A stretch of DNA of 63,535 nucleotides from an uncultured Roseburia sp. (GCA_910587865.1 CAJUNX010000007.1:55234-118768); one strand, 5' to 3'. Shown: positions 16,035 through 25,297, counted from the first letter of the stretch. Translations and numbers: made by a program. Notes: generated from the sequence alone by a model not told the origin.

Positions 16035-17906
16035 TCAGACGGCCGATTCCCCGACGCAGACGCCGCAGCCGTATGCCAGCACGCCGCAGCCCGCGCACTT
16101 CTCTCTGCAGTTCGGCGTGACCTGCCCGTCCATCGCGCGCTTCCACTCGCGCTGTAAAAATTCCTTCGTGACGCCGGTGTCGATAAAATCCCACGGCAGA
16201 TGCTCGTCGAGCGGCCGCTCCCGCATCGTGTAGAAATCCGGGGCGACGCTGCACTCCGCAAATGCTTCCGTCCAGCGGGCATAATCGAAATATTCGCTCC
16301 ACGCGTCAAAGATCCCGCCTTTTTCGTAAACATTCCGCAGCACCGGCCCGAGCCTGCGGTCTCCGCGTGCAAGCACGCCCTCGATGACGGTCACGTCCGC
16401 CTCATGCCAGTTGTAGCGGATACTTTTGTGGTTCAGCTGCGCCTTTACGGCATCGTTTACGATCCTTGCGCGTCCGATATAATCCTCGGGGGGATACATC
16501 CTGGCCCACTGGAAGGGGGTGAAGGGCTTCGGCACAAAAAAGGAGGTACTGACCGTGATCTGACATTTGCCGTTCCGCTTCTCCTTCGGGACCGTCTCAT
16601 AATAGCGCGCCGCCGTCTCGTTGGCAAGCGCCGCGATTGCACGCATGTCCTCCTCCGTCTCTGTGGGCAGGCCGAGCATAAAGTAAAACTTTACCTTGTT
16701 CCAGCCGCCCTCAAAGGCAAGCTGTGCGCCGTCCAGAATGATCTCCCCGGTCAGTCCCTTATTGATGACGTCCCGAAGACGCTGGGAGCCGGCCTCAGGA
16801 GCAAATGTCAGGCTGCTTTTCCGGACGTCCTGCACCTTTGACATAACGTCAAGTGAAAAGGCATCAATGCGCAGCGACGGCAGGGAGATATTGACGCCGC
16901 TCCCTTTCAGCTCGTCCACCAGAAAGGTGACAAGCTCGCCGATCTGCGTATAATCCGAGGAGCTTAAGGAACTTAAAGAAATCTCATCATGCCCGGTGGC
17001 GGCGAGCATCTTTATGGCGAGCTCCTTTAAGCGCCCGACATTTTTCTCGCGGACCGGACGGTAAATCATGCCGGCCTGACAGAACCGGCAGCCGCGGATG
17101 CACCCGCGCTGGATCTCTAAGACCACGCGGTCCTGCGTCGCCTTGATGAACGGAACCACCGGTTTTTCCGGATATACGATATTTGTCATATCCGTGACCA
17201 CTTCCCGCCTGATCACCACCGGAATATCGTCCGCCGCCGGCGAAAAATCCGCGATCGTCCCGTCCTTCCGATACGTCGCCTCGTAAAGGGATGGAACATA
17301 GATTCCCGGGATCTTTGCCGCCTCGTGAAGAAACTCCTTCCTGGAATATCCCGCGCCGCGCATCTTAAGGTACAGGTCAAACAGCGCGTCGTACTGCGTC
17401 TCGCCTTCTCCGATATAAAACAGATCAAAAAAATCCGCTAACGGCTCCGGATTATAGACACACGGGCCGCCTCCGATCACGATGGGATCCGCATCACTGC
17501 GGTCTTTTGCACACAGCGGGATCTGGCTTAAATCCAGGATCTGCAGGACATTCGTATAGCACATCTCGTACTGTAAGGTGATGCCGAGGAAGTCCATGCA
17601 GCGAACCGGATCCTGCGACTCGAGCGCAAACAGCGGGATCTGCCGCTCCTTTAAGATCCTGTGCAGATCCGGCCACGGCGAATAGACGCGCTCGCACCAG
17701 ACATTCTCTCTCTGGTTAAACATATCATAAAGGATCTGGATGCCGAGATGCGACATTCCGATCTCGTACACGTCCGGGAAACACATGGCAAACCGGATAT
17801 CCACTTTTCCGGGGTCTTTCATGACACTGTTCACCTCCCCGCCGATGTAGCGGGCCGGCTGCTGAACGGATAAAAGTATCTCATCGCTTAATGCTGATTT
17901 TCTCAT
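16035..17906 (-). CDS. TIGR03960 B12-binding-type radical SAM protein
   Basis: A 623-residue radical SAM enzyme. The N-terminal part (about 1-190) resembles a cobalamin-binding Rossmann region (MCFPDVYEIGMSHLG). The radical SAM barrel begins with the cluster motif in RGCIRGCRFCQAGM (CxxxCxxC). The C-terminus has a further Cys cluster, CAGCGVLAYGCGVC. Its substrate is not known; constant association with the DUF2344 protein and RNase G suggests RNA or ribosome modification (inference). It is the first gene of the long minus-strand block and has its own promoter at 17955-17983. Confidence 0.9.
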   Translation of the reverse strand: MRKSALSDEILLSVQQPARYIGGEVNSVMKDPGKVDIRFAMCFPDVYEIGMSHLGIQILYDMFNQRENVWCERVYSPWPDLHRILKERQIPLFALESQDPVRCMDFLGITLQYEMCYTNVLQILDLSQIPLCAKDRSDADPIVIGGGPCVYNPEPLADFFDLFYIGEGETQYDALFDLYLKMRGAGYSRKEFLHEAAKIPGIYVPSLYEATYRKDGTIADFSPAADDIPVVIRREVVTDMTNIVYPEKPVVPFIKATQDRVVLEIQRGCIRGCRFCQAGMIYRPVREKNVGRLKELAIKMLAATGHDEISLSSLSSSDYTQIGELVTFLVDELKGSGVNISLPSLRIDAFSLDVMSKVQDVRKSSLTFAPEAGSQRLRDVINKGLTGEIILDGAQLAFEGGWNKVKFYFMLGLPTETEEDMRAIAALANETAARYYETVPKEKRNGKCQITVSTSFFVPKPFTPFQWARMYPPEDYIGRARIVNDAVKAQLNHKSIRYNWHEADVTVIEGVLARGDRRLGPVLRNVYEKGGIFDAWSEYFDYARWTEAFAECSVAPDFYTMRERPLDEHLPWDFIDTGVTKEFLQREWKRAMDGQVTPNCREKCAGCGVLAYGCGVCVGESAV

Positions 17907-17954
17907 AAATACCTCATTTTTCCTGATTTTACGGGCTTTTTCTCAATCTGAATT

Positions 17955-17983
17955 ATTATACGGCATTTTTCTATGGGTGGCAA
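17955..17983 (-). promoter_or_regulatory. Promoter of the TIGR03960-DUF2344-rng block
   Basis: TTGCCA and TATAAT on the minus strand with a 17-base spacer, about 50 bases before the ATG at 17906. Confidence 0.75.
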
Positions 17984-18092
17984 GATTTTTTCTGTCCTCG
18001 CGACCGCATTTATGAGAAAACGGTTAAACGGCTAACGGTTGATTTCTAAGGCAGTCGTCTCTTTTGAAATTTCCAGCCCGTCAGAAACAGAG

Positions 18093-18401
18093 TCATTCCG
18101 TTATGTTTCCCTCGTCCAGAATACCGGCCTCAACAAACTCCTGATAATAATGATTATCGCTGATTGCTTCCATGATCTCTTCCGCCTTGTATCCGAACAC
18201 CGTGCCGCCGTTCGACCAGAGCAGCAGAAAACAGGCGAACAGCGCTACTGCGGCAGCCATCTGCAGGCGTGACAGGGAGAGCTGCGGCTGCATCTCTTCC
18301 GCCGTCTCCTCCTCCCCGGGTTCGTCAAAGGTTTTTCGTATTTCTGAGACATAATGTCGTTTTCGCTCCGCAAAACTTTCCGTACTGTCTTCTCTTCTCA
18401 A
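18093..18401 (-). CDS. Small single-pass membrane protein, unknown
   Basis: A 102-residue protein I do not recognise. Residues 1-45 are charged and acidic, one transmembrane segment follows (MAAAVALFACFLLLW, about 48-62), and about 38 mostly acidic residues lie beyond it. The start is TTG at 18401, with GGAG seven bases upstream. It stands alone: 59 bp from the acyltransferase and about 190 bp from the radical SAM promoter region. The intervening 17984-18092 stretch shows nothing further. Confidence 0.6.
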   Translation of the reverse strand: MRREDSTESFAERKRHYVSEIRKTFDEPGEEETAEEMQPQLSLSRLQMAAAVALFACFLLLWSNGGTVFGYKAEEIMEAISDNHYYQEFVEAGILDEGNITE

Positions 18402-18460
18402 GGGCAGTCTCCGTCATGTTTCCTTGAAAAAAGATATGAGGACAGGTGAAAAAAAATGCG

Positions 18461-19585
18461 TTATTCCTCAGGTTTTTCCTTTTTGAGGAACAGGGCTCTT
18501 CCGATCCGGCACAGCCCTGACCAGATGCAGGCAGCCCCCCGCTGCAACGGCAGGATCAAAAGCCGGTCGAACGCAACTGCCCCCGCCATCGAACCGGCAG
18601 CGGTGAGAACAATCATGAGCAGACAGCCTCCCCAGATACCGCCCGAGAGCACGTCCACGCGAAGGATCCGTTTGACCGCCACATGCATGACACCCCAGTG
18701 AATCAGGAGAACGGAATAGCTGTAGCGTCCCAGAAACGCGACAGGACGCGGGGTAGAGCGCATGCCGCCACACAGCCGTTTTACGCCAAGAAAGACGGCG
18801 GACGCACAGAACAGCATGGTCGGCGCATTCAAAAAAAGATAACTGTAATAATTATCCGTTGTGAAAATCAGAGCAAAAGAGACGGCCAGAGAAACGATTC
18901 CTGCGGCGAAAAAAACGCCTTCCGCACACCGGCCGCATCGATCCGCGAGAAAATAACCGAGCAGAAAAACGCCGGCAAACGATCCCGTAACCGCGGTAAA
19001 CGGGGAAGGAACGCCCAAAAGCGGCAGATATGTGTCCAGTCCGCAGACCAGAAAAACGACTGCCATCACACCGTAAAAGACGGTATCCGGTATATTGTGC
19101 ACGATCCAGCGCAGAAACGGCGTCAGCACATACAGTCCCAGGATCGCGTAGACCAGCCAGAAATGCGGCGCTTCCTCCGGCGGTCCCGCCAGTATCCGAC
19201 GCAGCATGGGGATCCAGTGATCCGGCCGAAGCCAGAGGAATCCCTCCTTCGCACAGACATAGAGAAGATAACAGATGACCATCGGTACCGCTACTTTCAG
19301 GAAACGTTTGCGGTAAAACGTACCGGCGCGCTCCCCCTGCACCGGAAGCAGAAGCGCTCCGCTGATCATCAGAAATACCATGTTTGATATGGTAAAGACA
19401 AACCGGAACAGCTCGAGAATCCGGTAGGACGGACTGTACGGCGGCAGCATAGAAGCAGCCAGCGCAACCACATGTCCGCAGATGACGGACAGTGTTGCGC
19501 CGGCTCTTAAATAATCAAGGTATGGCCTGCGGCCGGTATGCGGTTGTATGCCCACTCTGTGTCCGTCCGTGCATTCCTGTGTCAT
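18461..19585 (-). CDS. Acyltransferase-3 family membrane protein
   Basis: A 374-residue integral membrane acyltransferase of the OafA/acyltransferase-3 type, which O-acylates surface polysaccharides, lipids or peptidoglycan. The family opening YLDYLRAGATLSVICGHV (catalytic His in the first helix region) is clear, followed by about ten hydrophobic segments. There is no SGNH domain fused. The acceptor cannot be read from the sequence. The ATG has GGAGAAGG upstream. No neighbour suggests a polysaccharide cluster. Confidence 0.85.
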   Translation of the reverse strand: MTQECTDGHRVGIQPHTGRRPYLDYLRAGATLSVICGHVVALAASMLPPYSPSYRILELFRFVFTISNMVFLMISGALLLPVQGERAGTFYRKRFLKVAVPMVICYLLYVCAKEGFLWLRPDHWIPMLRRILAGPPEEAPHFWLVYAILGLYVLTPFLRWIVHNIPDTVFYGVMAVVFLVCGLDTYLPLLGVPSPFTAVTGSFAGVFLLGYFLADRCGRCAEGVFFAAGIVSLAVSFALIFTTDNYYSYLFLNAPTMLFCASAVFLGVKRLCGGMRSTPRPVAFLGRYSYSVLLIHWGVMHVAVKRILRVDVLSGGIWGGCLLMIVLTAAGSMAGAVAFDRLLILPLQRGAACIWSGLCRIGRALFLKKEKPEE

Positions 19586-19634
19586 ATACCGGTTCCTTCT
19601 CCTCCTGCCTTTTCTGTGAATGTGTCAGCGCTCT

Positions 19635-19682
19635 TTAGCGTGTCTGAAATATCATTCCCGTCCTTTTTCGGACACACGCTAA
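19635..19682 (-). terminator. Hairpin at the end of the his operon
   Basis: Arms TTAGCGTGTGTCCGAAA and TTTCAGACACGCTAA (minus strand) pair around a short loop and include the hisIE stop codon. It lacks a long T-run, so termination strength is uncertain. Confidence 0.6.
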
Positions 19683-20962
19683 CGCTGCGACAGCTCCTGT
19701 GTGATCTCTTCCCAGGTCACGCCCTTTTCCGCCATCAGCACCATCATGTGATACAGAAAGTCGGAAATCTCGTACTTTAACTCCTCCTGATCCGGGTTTT
19801 TGGCCGCGATGATAATCTCGGTGGCTTCCTCTCCCACTTTCTTTAAGATCTTGTCAATTCCTTTGTCAAACAGATAGTTGGTGTAGGAACCCTCCTTCGG
19901 GTTCGCCCTGCGGTCCAGGATAATCCCGTAAACATCCTCAAGTACCTTAAGCGGGTTCTTTTCCATGTACTCCTTTTTCACGATCTCATTGAAAAAGCAG
20001 GTCGGACTTCCGGTGTGGCACGCCACGCCCACCTGCGAGACCTTTGCGAGTATCGTATCATAGTCGCAGTCCGCCGTCAGGGATTTTACAAACTGAATAT
20101 GGCTAGAGGTCAGCCCCTTTGTCCACAGCTCCTGTCTGCTCCTGCTGTAATATGTCATCTTACCGATGTGGATGGTCGTGCAGAACGCCTCCTCATTCAT
20201 GTAGGCGAGCATCAGCACTTCATCGGTGCGGTAATCCTGCACGATGACGGGCACGAGACCTTCCGGATTTTTCTTTAAGTCCTCCCACTTTAATGCCGGT
20301 TCGAAATTATCCATCTTGATGCCTGCGGAGGAAAGCTTTGACTTTAAGTCCATCACGTCCGTGGAAGGAGCGTTGATAAAATCGCCTGCAACCCCGCGGA
20401 TATTGGTGCGGTGCAGTACCTCCGTCACCTTTGCCTCGTCATAGTCGTCGAAATAGACGACATACGGAATGTCGGTGATATTCTCGATCGCGTCGAGGAT
20501 CTTCGGGTTTAAGACCAGAAGCTCATGGAAATTCTCATTCATCTCACTCCGGTGCTTAAAGATAAAGTCGACATTTTTGACGGAGACGAGCACGCGTTCT
20601 TTGCCGAAGCGGCGGCTGGCCTCCTCCGCGAGATCCATGCTGTTTTGTCTCGCGCCGTTTAAGATGACCTGAAGACAGCCCGCATAGACAAACTTCTTAA
20701 TGTCCTCGAGACGGTTGATGTTGCCGCCCGCGCAGACTTTAATCTCAACATTGCGGTTAATGTTCTTTATCGTGTGAATATTCTTTTCATGCTCTTCATC
20801 GTCATCCGAGAGATCGAATACAATGATTTTGTCGATTCCGCTGTCATTGTACAGACGGGCGAGCTCGATGACATCCAGCTCCATCGGCGTGAAATCCTTT
20901 GTGCCGCACACCGCCTGCCCGTTTTTTAAATAGATCGTTGCAACGATATTTTTCTGTTCCAT
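19679..20962 (-). CDS. hisI: HisIE with an N-terminal HisA/HisF-like pseudo-domain
   Basis: Carries out steps two and three of histidine synthesis: phosphoribosyl-ATP pyrophosphohydrolase (HisE, about 335-427, with KVGEEATEIIIAAKN) and phosphoribosyl-AMP cyclohydrolase (HisI, about 225-330, with metal residues in DCDYDTIL and HTGSPTC). Residues 1-215 are an additional domain resembling the HisA/HisF barrel (VCAGGNINRLEDIKKFVYAG). The two catalytic Asp positions appear to be replaced: IYLKNG where HisF has LDVKDG, and VSVKN where HisF has AIDA. This suggests a non-catalytic, structural or regulatory domain (inference). It is the last gene of the operon. hisH, hisA and hisF are not in the window. 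Confidence 0.9.
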   Translation of the reverse strand: MEQKNIVATIYLKNGQAVCGTKDFTPMELDVIELARLYNDSGIDKIIVFDLSDDDEEHEKNIHTIKNINRNVEIKVCAGGNINRLEDIKKFVYAGCLQVILNGARQNSMDLAEEASRRFGKERVLVSVKNVDFIFKHRSEMNENFHELLVLNPKILDAIENITDIPYVVYFDDYDEAKVTEVLHRTNIRGVAGDFINAPSTDVMDLKSKLSSAGIKMDNFEPALKWEDLKKNPEGLVPVIVQDYRTDEVLMLAYMNEEAFCTTIHIGKMTYYSRSRQELWTKGLTSSHIQFVKSLTADCDYDTILAKVSQVGVACHTGSPTCFFNEIVKKEYMEKNPLKVLEDVYGIILDRRANPKEGSYTNYLFDKGIDKILKKVGEEATEIIIAAKNPDQEELKYEISDFLYHMMVLMAEKGVTWEEITQELSQR

Positions 20963-21091
20963 CTGCGTACCTTTCTATCGCATGTTCTGCCGCTTTTACC
21001 GCGGCCGGTCAGGTCTGTTCTGCCGTGCCGCCGCAAACGGCGCAAATCGTCGACCGGCGTCTGGCAGCGCGCGAACGCTGCGTCGGAAAAA

Positions 21092-21679
21092 TCAGAGACT
21101 CCCTTTTGTCGACAGCACATCCGTGATGCGCGGATCAATCGCCACCGCCGCATCGAGTGCGCGCGCGAACGCTTTAAACATCGCTTCGGCCATATGGTGG
21201 TTGTTCCCGCCGGAGAGCACGCGGATATGCAGATTCATCGCCGCGGCATAGGAAACGGCGTAGAAAAACTCGCGTATCGTCTCTGTGTCCATATAGCCGA
21301 CGCGCTCTGTCGTAAATGTCCCTTCAAACGCGAGATACGGTCTCCCGGACAGATCCACCGCACAGAGCACAAGCGTCTCGTCCATCGGCAGAATGCAGCT
21401 GCCGTAGCGGCGGATGCCCTTCTTGTCGCCGAGCGCCTCCCTGATCGCGGTGCCGAGCACGATCCCCGTATCCTCGATCGTGTGATGGCCGTCGACGATC
21501 AGATCGCCCTCCACACCGACATTCAGATCAAAAAAACCATGCCGTGAAAATCCCTCCAGCATATGGTCAAAAAAACCGATCCCGGTGTGAATCTCGCTGA
21601 CCCCGCTCCCGTCTAAGTTCAGGCTTAATGCGATGTCCGTCTCCCTGGTCTTTCTCGTACACTCTGCAATTCGCTCCAT
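21092..21679 (-). CDS. hisB: Imidazoleglycerol-phosphate dehydratase
   Basis: HisB dehydrates imidazoleglycerol phosphate in the sixth step of histidine synthesis. The 195-residue protein is the monofunctional type. The metal-binding His/Glu motifs are present: HTGIGFFDHML, DGHHTIEDTGI, and, in the second half, GNNHHMAEAMFKAFARA. It is separated from hisD by 227 bp holding a palindromic element and from hisIE by 129 bp in which I see no signal. Confidence 0.96.
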   Translation of the reverse strand: MERIAECTRKTRETDIALSLNLDGSGVSEIHTGIGFFDHMLEGFSRHGFFDLNVGVEGDLIVDGHHTIEDTGIVLGTAIREALGDKKGIRRYGSCILPMDETLVLCAVDLSGRPYLAFEGTFTTERVGYMDTETIREFFYAVSYAAAMNLHIRVLSGGNNHHMAEAMFKAFARALDAAVAIDPRITDVLSTKGSL

Positions 21680-21780
21680 TGCAAGCCTCCTGCTTTTCCG
21701 CTCTTTCGCCGCTTTTCTTTTTTCCGCTTCATGTGCAGCCGCATTTTTTTATCCGGTCGTCTGCATCTTTCGCTGATTTT

Positions 21781-21865
21781 ATTATATGATGCCAGGGTCA
21801 GAAGGTCATGTGTTTCACGCCTGCGTGAAAAAGCATGACTTTGTGACCTGACATCATTATATAAT
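21781..21865. repeat. 85 bp palindromic intergenic repeat (full copy)
   Basis: A near-palindrome with ends ATTATATGATG and CATCATTATATAAT; the inner arms include GGGTCAGAAGGTCATG and CATGACTTTGTGACCT around a small central hairpin GTTTCACGCCTGCGTGAAA. It lies between hisD and hisB in the operon. A related half copy is at 50841-50888, so it is a dispersed element rather than a local signal. Confidence 0.8.
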
Positions 21866-21906
21866 ACCTGCCGGGAAAAGGGAATCATTTTTTGACTGTC
21901 AAACTA

Positions 21907-23202
21907 TTATTTGTCTTCAAATCTTACCCGGATCGAATTCGCATGCGCGGTCAGCTGCTCGCACTCCGCAAACTGCACGATATCCTTCCACACCGGCGCG
22001 AGCGCTTCCTTCGAATAAGAGACAATGCTCGATTTTTTGATAAAGTCGTCCACCCCAAGCGGGGAGAAAAACTTTGCGGTGCCGTTGGTCGGCAGCACAT
22101 GGTTCGGCCCGGCAAAATAATCGCCGAGCGGCTCGCTCGAATACTCCCCGAGGAAAATCGCGCCGGCGTTGCGGATTTTCGGCAGGATGTCAAACGGTTG
22201 TTTCGTCACAATCTCAAGGTGCTCGGACGCGATCTCATTTGCCGTGGCGATCGCTTCCTCCATAGTGTCCGCAACCAGAAGATAACCGTAATTGTCCAAT
22301 GACTTTACGATAATCTCCCGGCGGGAAAGCGTCTCCGTAAAGCGGTCCACCTCCGCGGATACCTGTTCGGCCAGAGCTCTGCTTGTCGTGATAAGAATCG
22401 CGGACGCGAGTGCGTCATGCTCCGCCTGGGAGAGCAGATCCGCAGCCACAAAGCGCGGGTTTGCCGTCTCGTCCGCGAGCACGAGGATCTCGCTCGGCCC
22501 GGCGATCGAATCGATGCTGACATAGCCGAAGACCGCTTTTTTTGCCAGGGCGACATAGATATTGCCCGGTCCCACGATCTTGTCCATCTTCGGGATGCTT
22601 TCGGTTCCGAATGCGAGCGCGGCAACAGCCTGTGCACCGCCTATTTTATAGATCGCGTCCACCCCGGCTTCTTTCGCGGCGACAAGCGTCGATGCGCAGA
22701 TGCTTCCGTCCGCTCCCGGCGGCGTTGCCATCACGATATTCGGCACGCCCGCCACCTTTGCCGGCAGTACATTCATCAGCACGGACGACGGATAGACGGC
22801 CGTTCCGCCCGGGACATAGACGCCGACATTCGTCAGCGGCGTCACCTTCTGCCCTAAGATGATGCCCGACTCCTCCGAATCAAACCAGGAAAACTGCCGC
22901 TGCTTCGCGTGATAATCGCGGATGTTGACAAGCGCCTTGCGGATCACGTTAAGAAGCTTCGGATCCACCTTCCCGTAAGCCTCTCTGATCTCATCCTCCG
23001 TCACCCGGACCGTATCGGCGGTAATATCCGCTTTGTCGAACTGCTTCGTGTAATCAAAGACCGCTGCGTCGCCCTCCTTCCTCACACGTGCGATGATTGC
23101 ATTCACACGGTCTTCGTACTCTCCGTAAGCGTTCGGGCTGCGCTTTAACAGATGTTCGAGTATATTCGTCCTTACTTCTTCCGTTAACGTTAAGATCCTC
23201 AT
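21907..23202 (-). CDS. hisD: Histidinol dehydrogenase
   Basis: HisD oxidises L-histidinol to histidine in two NAD-dependent steps. The signatures are clear: VYVPGGTAVYPSSVLM, IYKIGGAQAVAALAFGTE, VDKIVGPGN-type (KMDKIVGPGNIYV), SIAGPSEILV and ASEHLEIVT. MRILTLTEEV at 23202 is chosen as start; an ATG four codons upstream is possible. It follows hisG by 59 bp. Confidence 0.96.
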   Translation of the reverse strand: MRILTLTEEVRTNILEHLLKRSPNAYGEYEDRVNAIIARVRKEGDAAVFDYTKQFDKADITADTVRVTEDEIREAYGKVDPKLLNVIRKALVNIRDYHAKQRQFSWFDSEESGIILGQKVTPLTNVGVYVPGGTAVYPSSVLMNVLPAKVAGVPNIVMATPPGADGSICASTLVAAKEAGVDAIYKIGGAQAVAALAFGTESIPKMDKIVGPGNIYVALAKKAVFGYVSIDSIAGPSEILVLADETANPRFVAADLLSQAEHDALASAILITTSRALAEQVSAEVDRFTETLSRREIIVKSLDNYGYLLVADTMEEAIATANEIASEHLEIVTKQPFDILPKIRNAGAIFLGEYSSEPLGDYFAGPNHVLPTNGTAKFFSPLGVDDFIKKSSIVSYSKEALAPVWKDIVQFAECEQLTAHANSIRVRFEDK

Positions 23203-23261
23203 CGTCTTTCTCATCCTCTCTGTCCGATTTCCTTTTCTTCTGACGTTCTGATGTTTCGCGG

Positions 23262-23915
23262 TCACTGCTTCGCGAAAACAGCCTCCTTTAAAGCCGTGAT
23301 CAGCTTCGTGATCCTCTCATGCTCCATCTTCATGCTCACCTGGTTTACCACCATGCGCGCGGAGAGCGGGCAGACTTCCTCTAAAACCAAAAGCCCGTTT
23401 TCCCTTAAGGTGGAACCGGTTTCCACGATGTCACAGATGACCTCGGAGAGGCCGACGATCGGCGCGAGCTCAATCGAGCCGTTTAACTTAATGATCTCCA
23501 CGGTCTGATGCTTTTTATTATAAAAATAATCCTTCGCGATATGCGGGTATTTTGTCGCGACTCGAATCCGTTCCTGATGCTGCAGCAGCTCTTTTGCGCT
23601 TTTGGGCCCGCAGATGCACATCCGGCACGCTCCGAATCCCAAATCCAGAACCTCGTAAATATTCCGGCTTTCCTCAAGTATCGTGTCCCTGCCGACGATA
23701 CCGATGTCCGCGGCGCCGTATTCGACATAAGTAGGTACATCCGGCCCTTTGGAGAGGAAAAAACGCAGCTTCTGCTCTTCGTTTACAAAAATCAGCTTTC
23801 TGGTCTGCTTATCCTTCATCTCCTCGCAGGTGATGCCGGTCTGTTCAAATAATTTCATCGCCTGGCTGGCGAGACGCCCTTTGCCGAGCGCGATCGTAAG
23901 ATATCTCTGTTCCAT
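23262..23915 (-). CDS. hisG: ATP phosphoribosyltransferase catalytic subunit (short form)
   Basis: HisG commits ATP and PRPP to histidine synthesis. At 217 residues it is the short form that lacks the regulatory ACT-like domain and needs HisZ, which is encoded directly upstream. Key segments are TIALGKGRLA, VEYGAADIGIVGRDTI, RVATKYPHIAKDYF, and GLSEVICDIVETGSTLRENGL, which holds the PRPP-binding loop. Confidence 0.96.
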   Translation of the reverse strand: MEQRYLTIALGKGRLASQAMKLFEQTGITCEEMKDKQTRKLIFVNEEQKLRFFLSKGPDVPTYVEYGAADIGIVGRDTILEESRNIYEVLDLGFGACRMCICGPKSAKELLQHQERIRVATKYPHIAKDYFYNKKHQTVEIIKLNGSIELAPIVGLSEVICDIVETGSTLRENGLLVLEEVCPLSARMVVNQVSMKMEHERITKLITALKEAVFAKQ

Positions 23916-23971
23916 CTCTGTATCATAACCCTTCCGTCTTCCTCTATGAAAAATGTCACTTCAAACGGCGC

Positions 23972-25159
23972 TCAGGAAATAAATTCCAGCTCTGTGATGT
24001 GATGCCGTCTGGCATAATCCATATAGTTTTCTTTTGTCTTTGCGTCGTCCCAGAGCAGCAGCTCCACATGGTGTCCGTACTCCCGCATCCGGCGGGCTTT
24101 TGTGATCGCATCCGCACGGCGACTGGCACGGTAGACAAACAGGTGCGTCCGATGCGTGACCGGAATCGCGATCTGCTGTCTCGCAAGCGCTGCCAGAAGC
24201 TGGTCGACGACAAATGCAAAGCCGAGCGCCGCCGCATCGCGGCCGAAATAAGAAAGCAGCCCGTCATAGCGTCCGCCCTTTACGATCGGCTCTCCGCTCC
24301 CGTAGGTGTAGCCGGCAAACACGATCCCGGTGTAATAATGGTAGCTGCTGATCATGCCCGGTTCAAACGAGACATAGCGGGCGACGTCATATGCCCCGAG
24401 CAGGGACATCAGAAGTTCAAGCTTAAGAAGCGCGGAAAGGATCTGCGGATAATCGGCCGCATGGCGCTTCATCTCCTCCCACTCCGCCGCGCTGCCGTAT
24501 AGACGGCCCGGCATCGAAAAAAGCTGCCGCAGATCATCCTTAAGCTGCAGCGTCTCCACGAACTCCTCCACCCCGAAAAAGTTCTTATTGGAGAGAAGGT
24601 CACGCAGCTCCTCTTCCTGCTCCCCGCTCAATCCCGCAGCATCGGTCAGCCCGCGGAAAAAACCGGCATGTCCGATACTGATCTGAAATTCCTTTAAGCC
24701 CGCGGCTTTTAAACAGGCGACCACCAGGGAGATGATCTCCGCATCCGCGTCCACCGAGGGATCTCCGACGAGCTCGGCCCCGAGCTGCGTCGTTTCTTTT
24801 AAGCGGCCCTGGTAGCGGCTGTTGTTGATAAACGTGTTTCCCATATAGCTGAGACGCACGGGAAGGTCCTCCCCGCCGAAATACGTTGCCACACAGCGGG
24901 CGACAGACGGTGTGAGATCTGGCCGGAGCACAAGCGTATTTCCCTCTTTGTCAAAAAATTTATAGAGATCCCGCGACGGCGTTGTGCCGATCTCGCGCCC
25001 GAAGATGTCGAAAAACTCAAACATGGGCGTCTGGATCGGATGATAGCCGTACCGGCGCAGCTGCTCATTCAGACGATCCTGTAAAATCAGTTTCTTTTCG
25101 TATTCTTCCTCATAGATGTCCCGGACTCCCTCCGGCGTGTGCAGTAATTCTCTTTGCAT
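23972..25159 (-). CDS. hisZ: ATP phosphoribosyltransferase regulatory subunit HisZ
   Basis: HisZ is a catalytically inactive HisRS-like protein that pairs with short HisG and confers histidine feedback. The class II synthetase-like core is visible (TPEGVRDIYEEE, IQTPMFEFFDIF, LVLRPDLTPSVARC, KGGRYDGLLSYFG). At about 395 residues it lacks the full anticodon domain of true HisRS. ATG at 25159 has GAGGAG four bases upstream; the ATG at 25171 overlaps that site's approach and lacks its own. It is the first gene of the his operon behind the promoter at 25269-25297. Confidence 0.94.
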   Translation of the reverse strand: MQRELLHTPEGVRDIYEEEYEKKLILQDRLNEQLRRYGYHPIQTPMFEFFDIFGREIGTTPSRDLYKFFDKEGNTLVLRPDLTPSVARCVATYFGGEDLPVRLSYMGNTFINNSRYQGRLKETTQLGAELVGDPSVDADAEIISLVVACLKAAGLKEFQISIGHAGFFRGLTDAAGLSGEQEEELRDLLSNKNFFGVEEFVETLQLKDDLRQLFSMPGRLYGSAAEWEEMKRHAADYPQILSALLKLELLMSLLGAYDVARYVSFEPGMISSYHYYTGIVFAGYTYGSGEPIVKGGRYDGLLSYFGRDAAALGFAFVVDQLLAALARQQIAIPVTHRTHLFVYRASRRADAITKARRMREYGHHVELLLWDDAKTKENYMDYARRHHITELEFIS

Positions 25160-25208
25160 GATGCTCCTCATTTCCGCCCGTTTCTGTTCGGAGATATTTT
25201 TGATAATT

Positions 25209-25297
25209 TAACACATTAACGCATTGCCTTGCTACTATGATAATGTGTTAGCACATAAAATCCTTCTCATTATATGAGATCACGGCGCGATTGTCAA
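25209..25297 (-). promoter_or_regulatory. his operon promoter and operator-like dyad
   Basis: On the minus strand a perfect TTGACA (25297-25292) and TATAAT (25274-25269) have a 17-base spacer; the -35 overlaps the recU stop codon. Immediately downstream, TAATGTGTTA (25241-25250) and TAACACATTA (25209-25218) form a 10 bp perfect inverted repeat with a 22-base spacer. The position fits a repressor site at the start of transcription. The leader is too short for a T-box. Confidence 0.75.

Noticed and set aside
18683..19387. Open frame antisense to the acyltransferase-3 gene
   Set aside because: Same reasoning: a shadow of a convincing membrane protein gene.
25160..25291. T-box riboswitch before hisZ
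   Set aside because: The leader is about 110 bases, too short, and no T-box sequence or terminator/antiterminator pair is seen.
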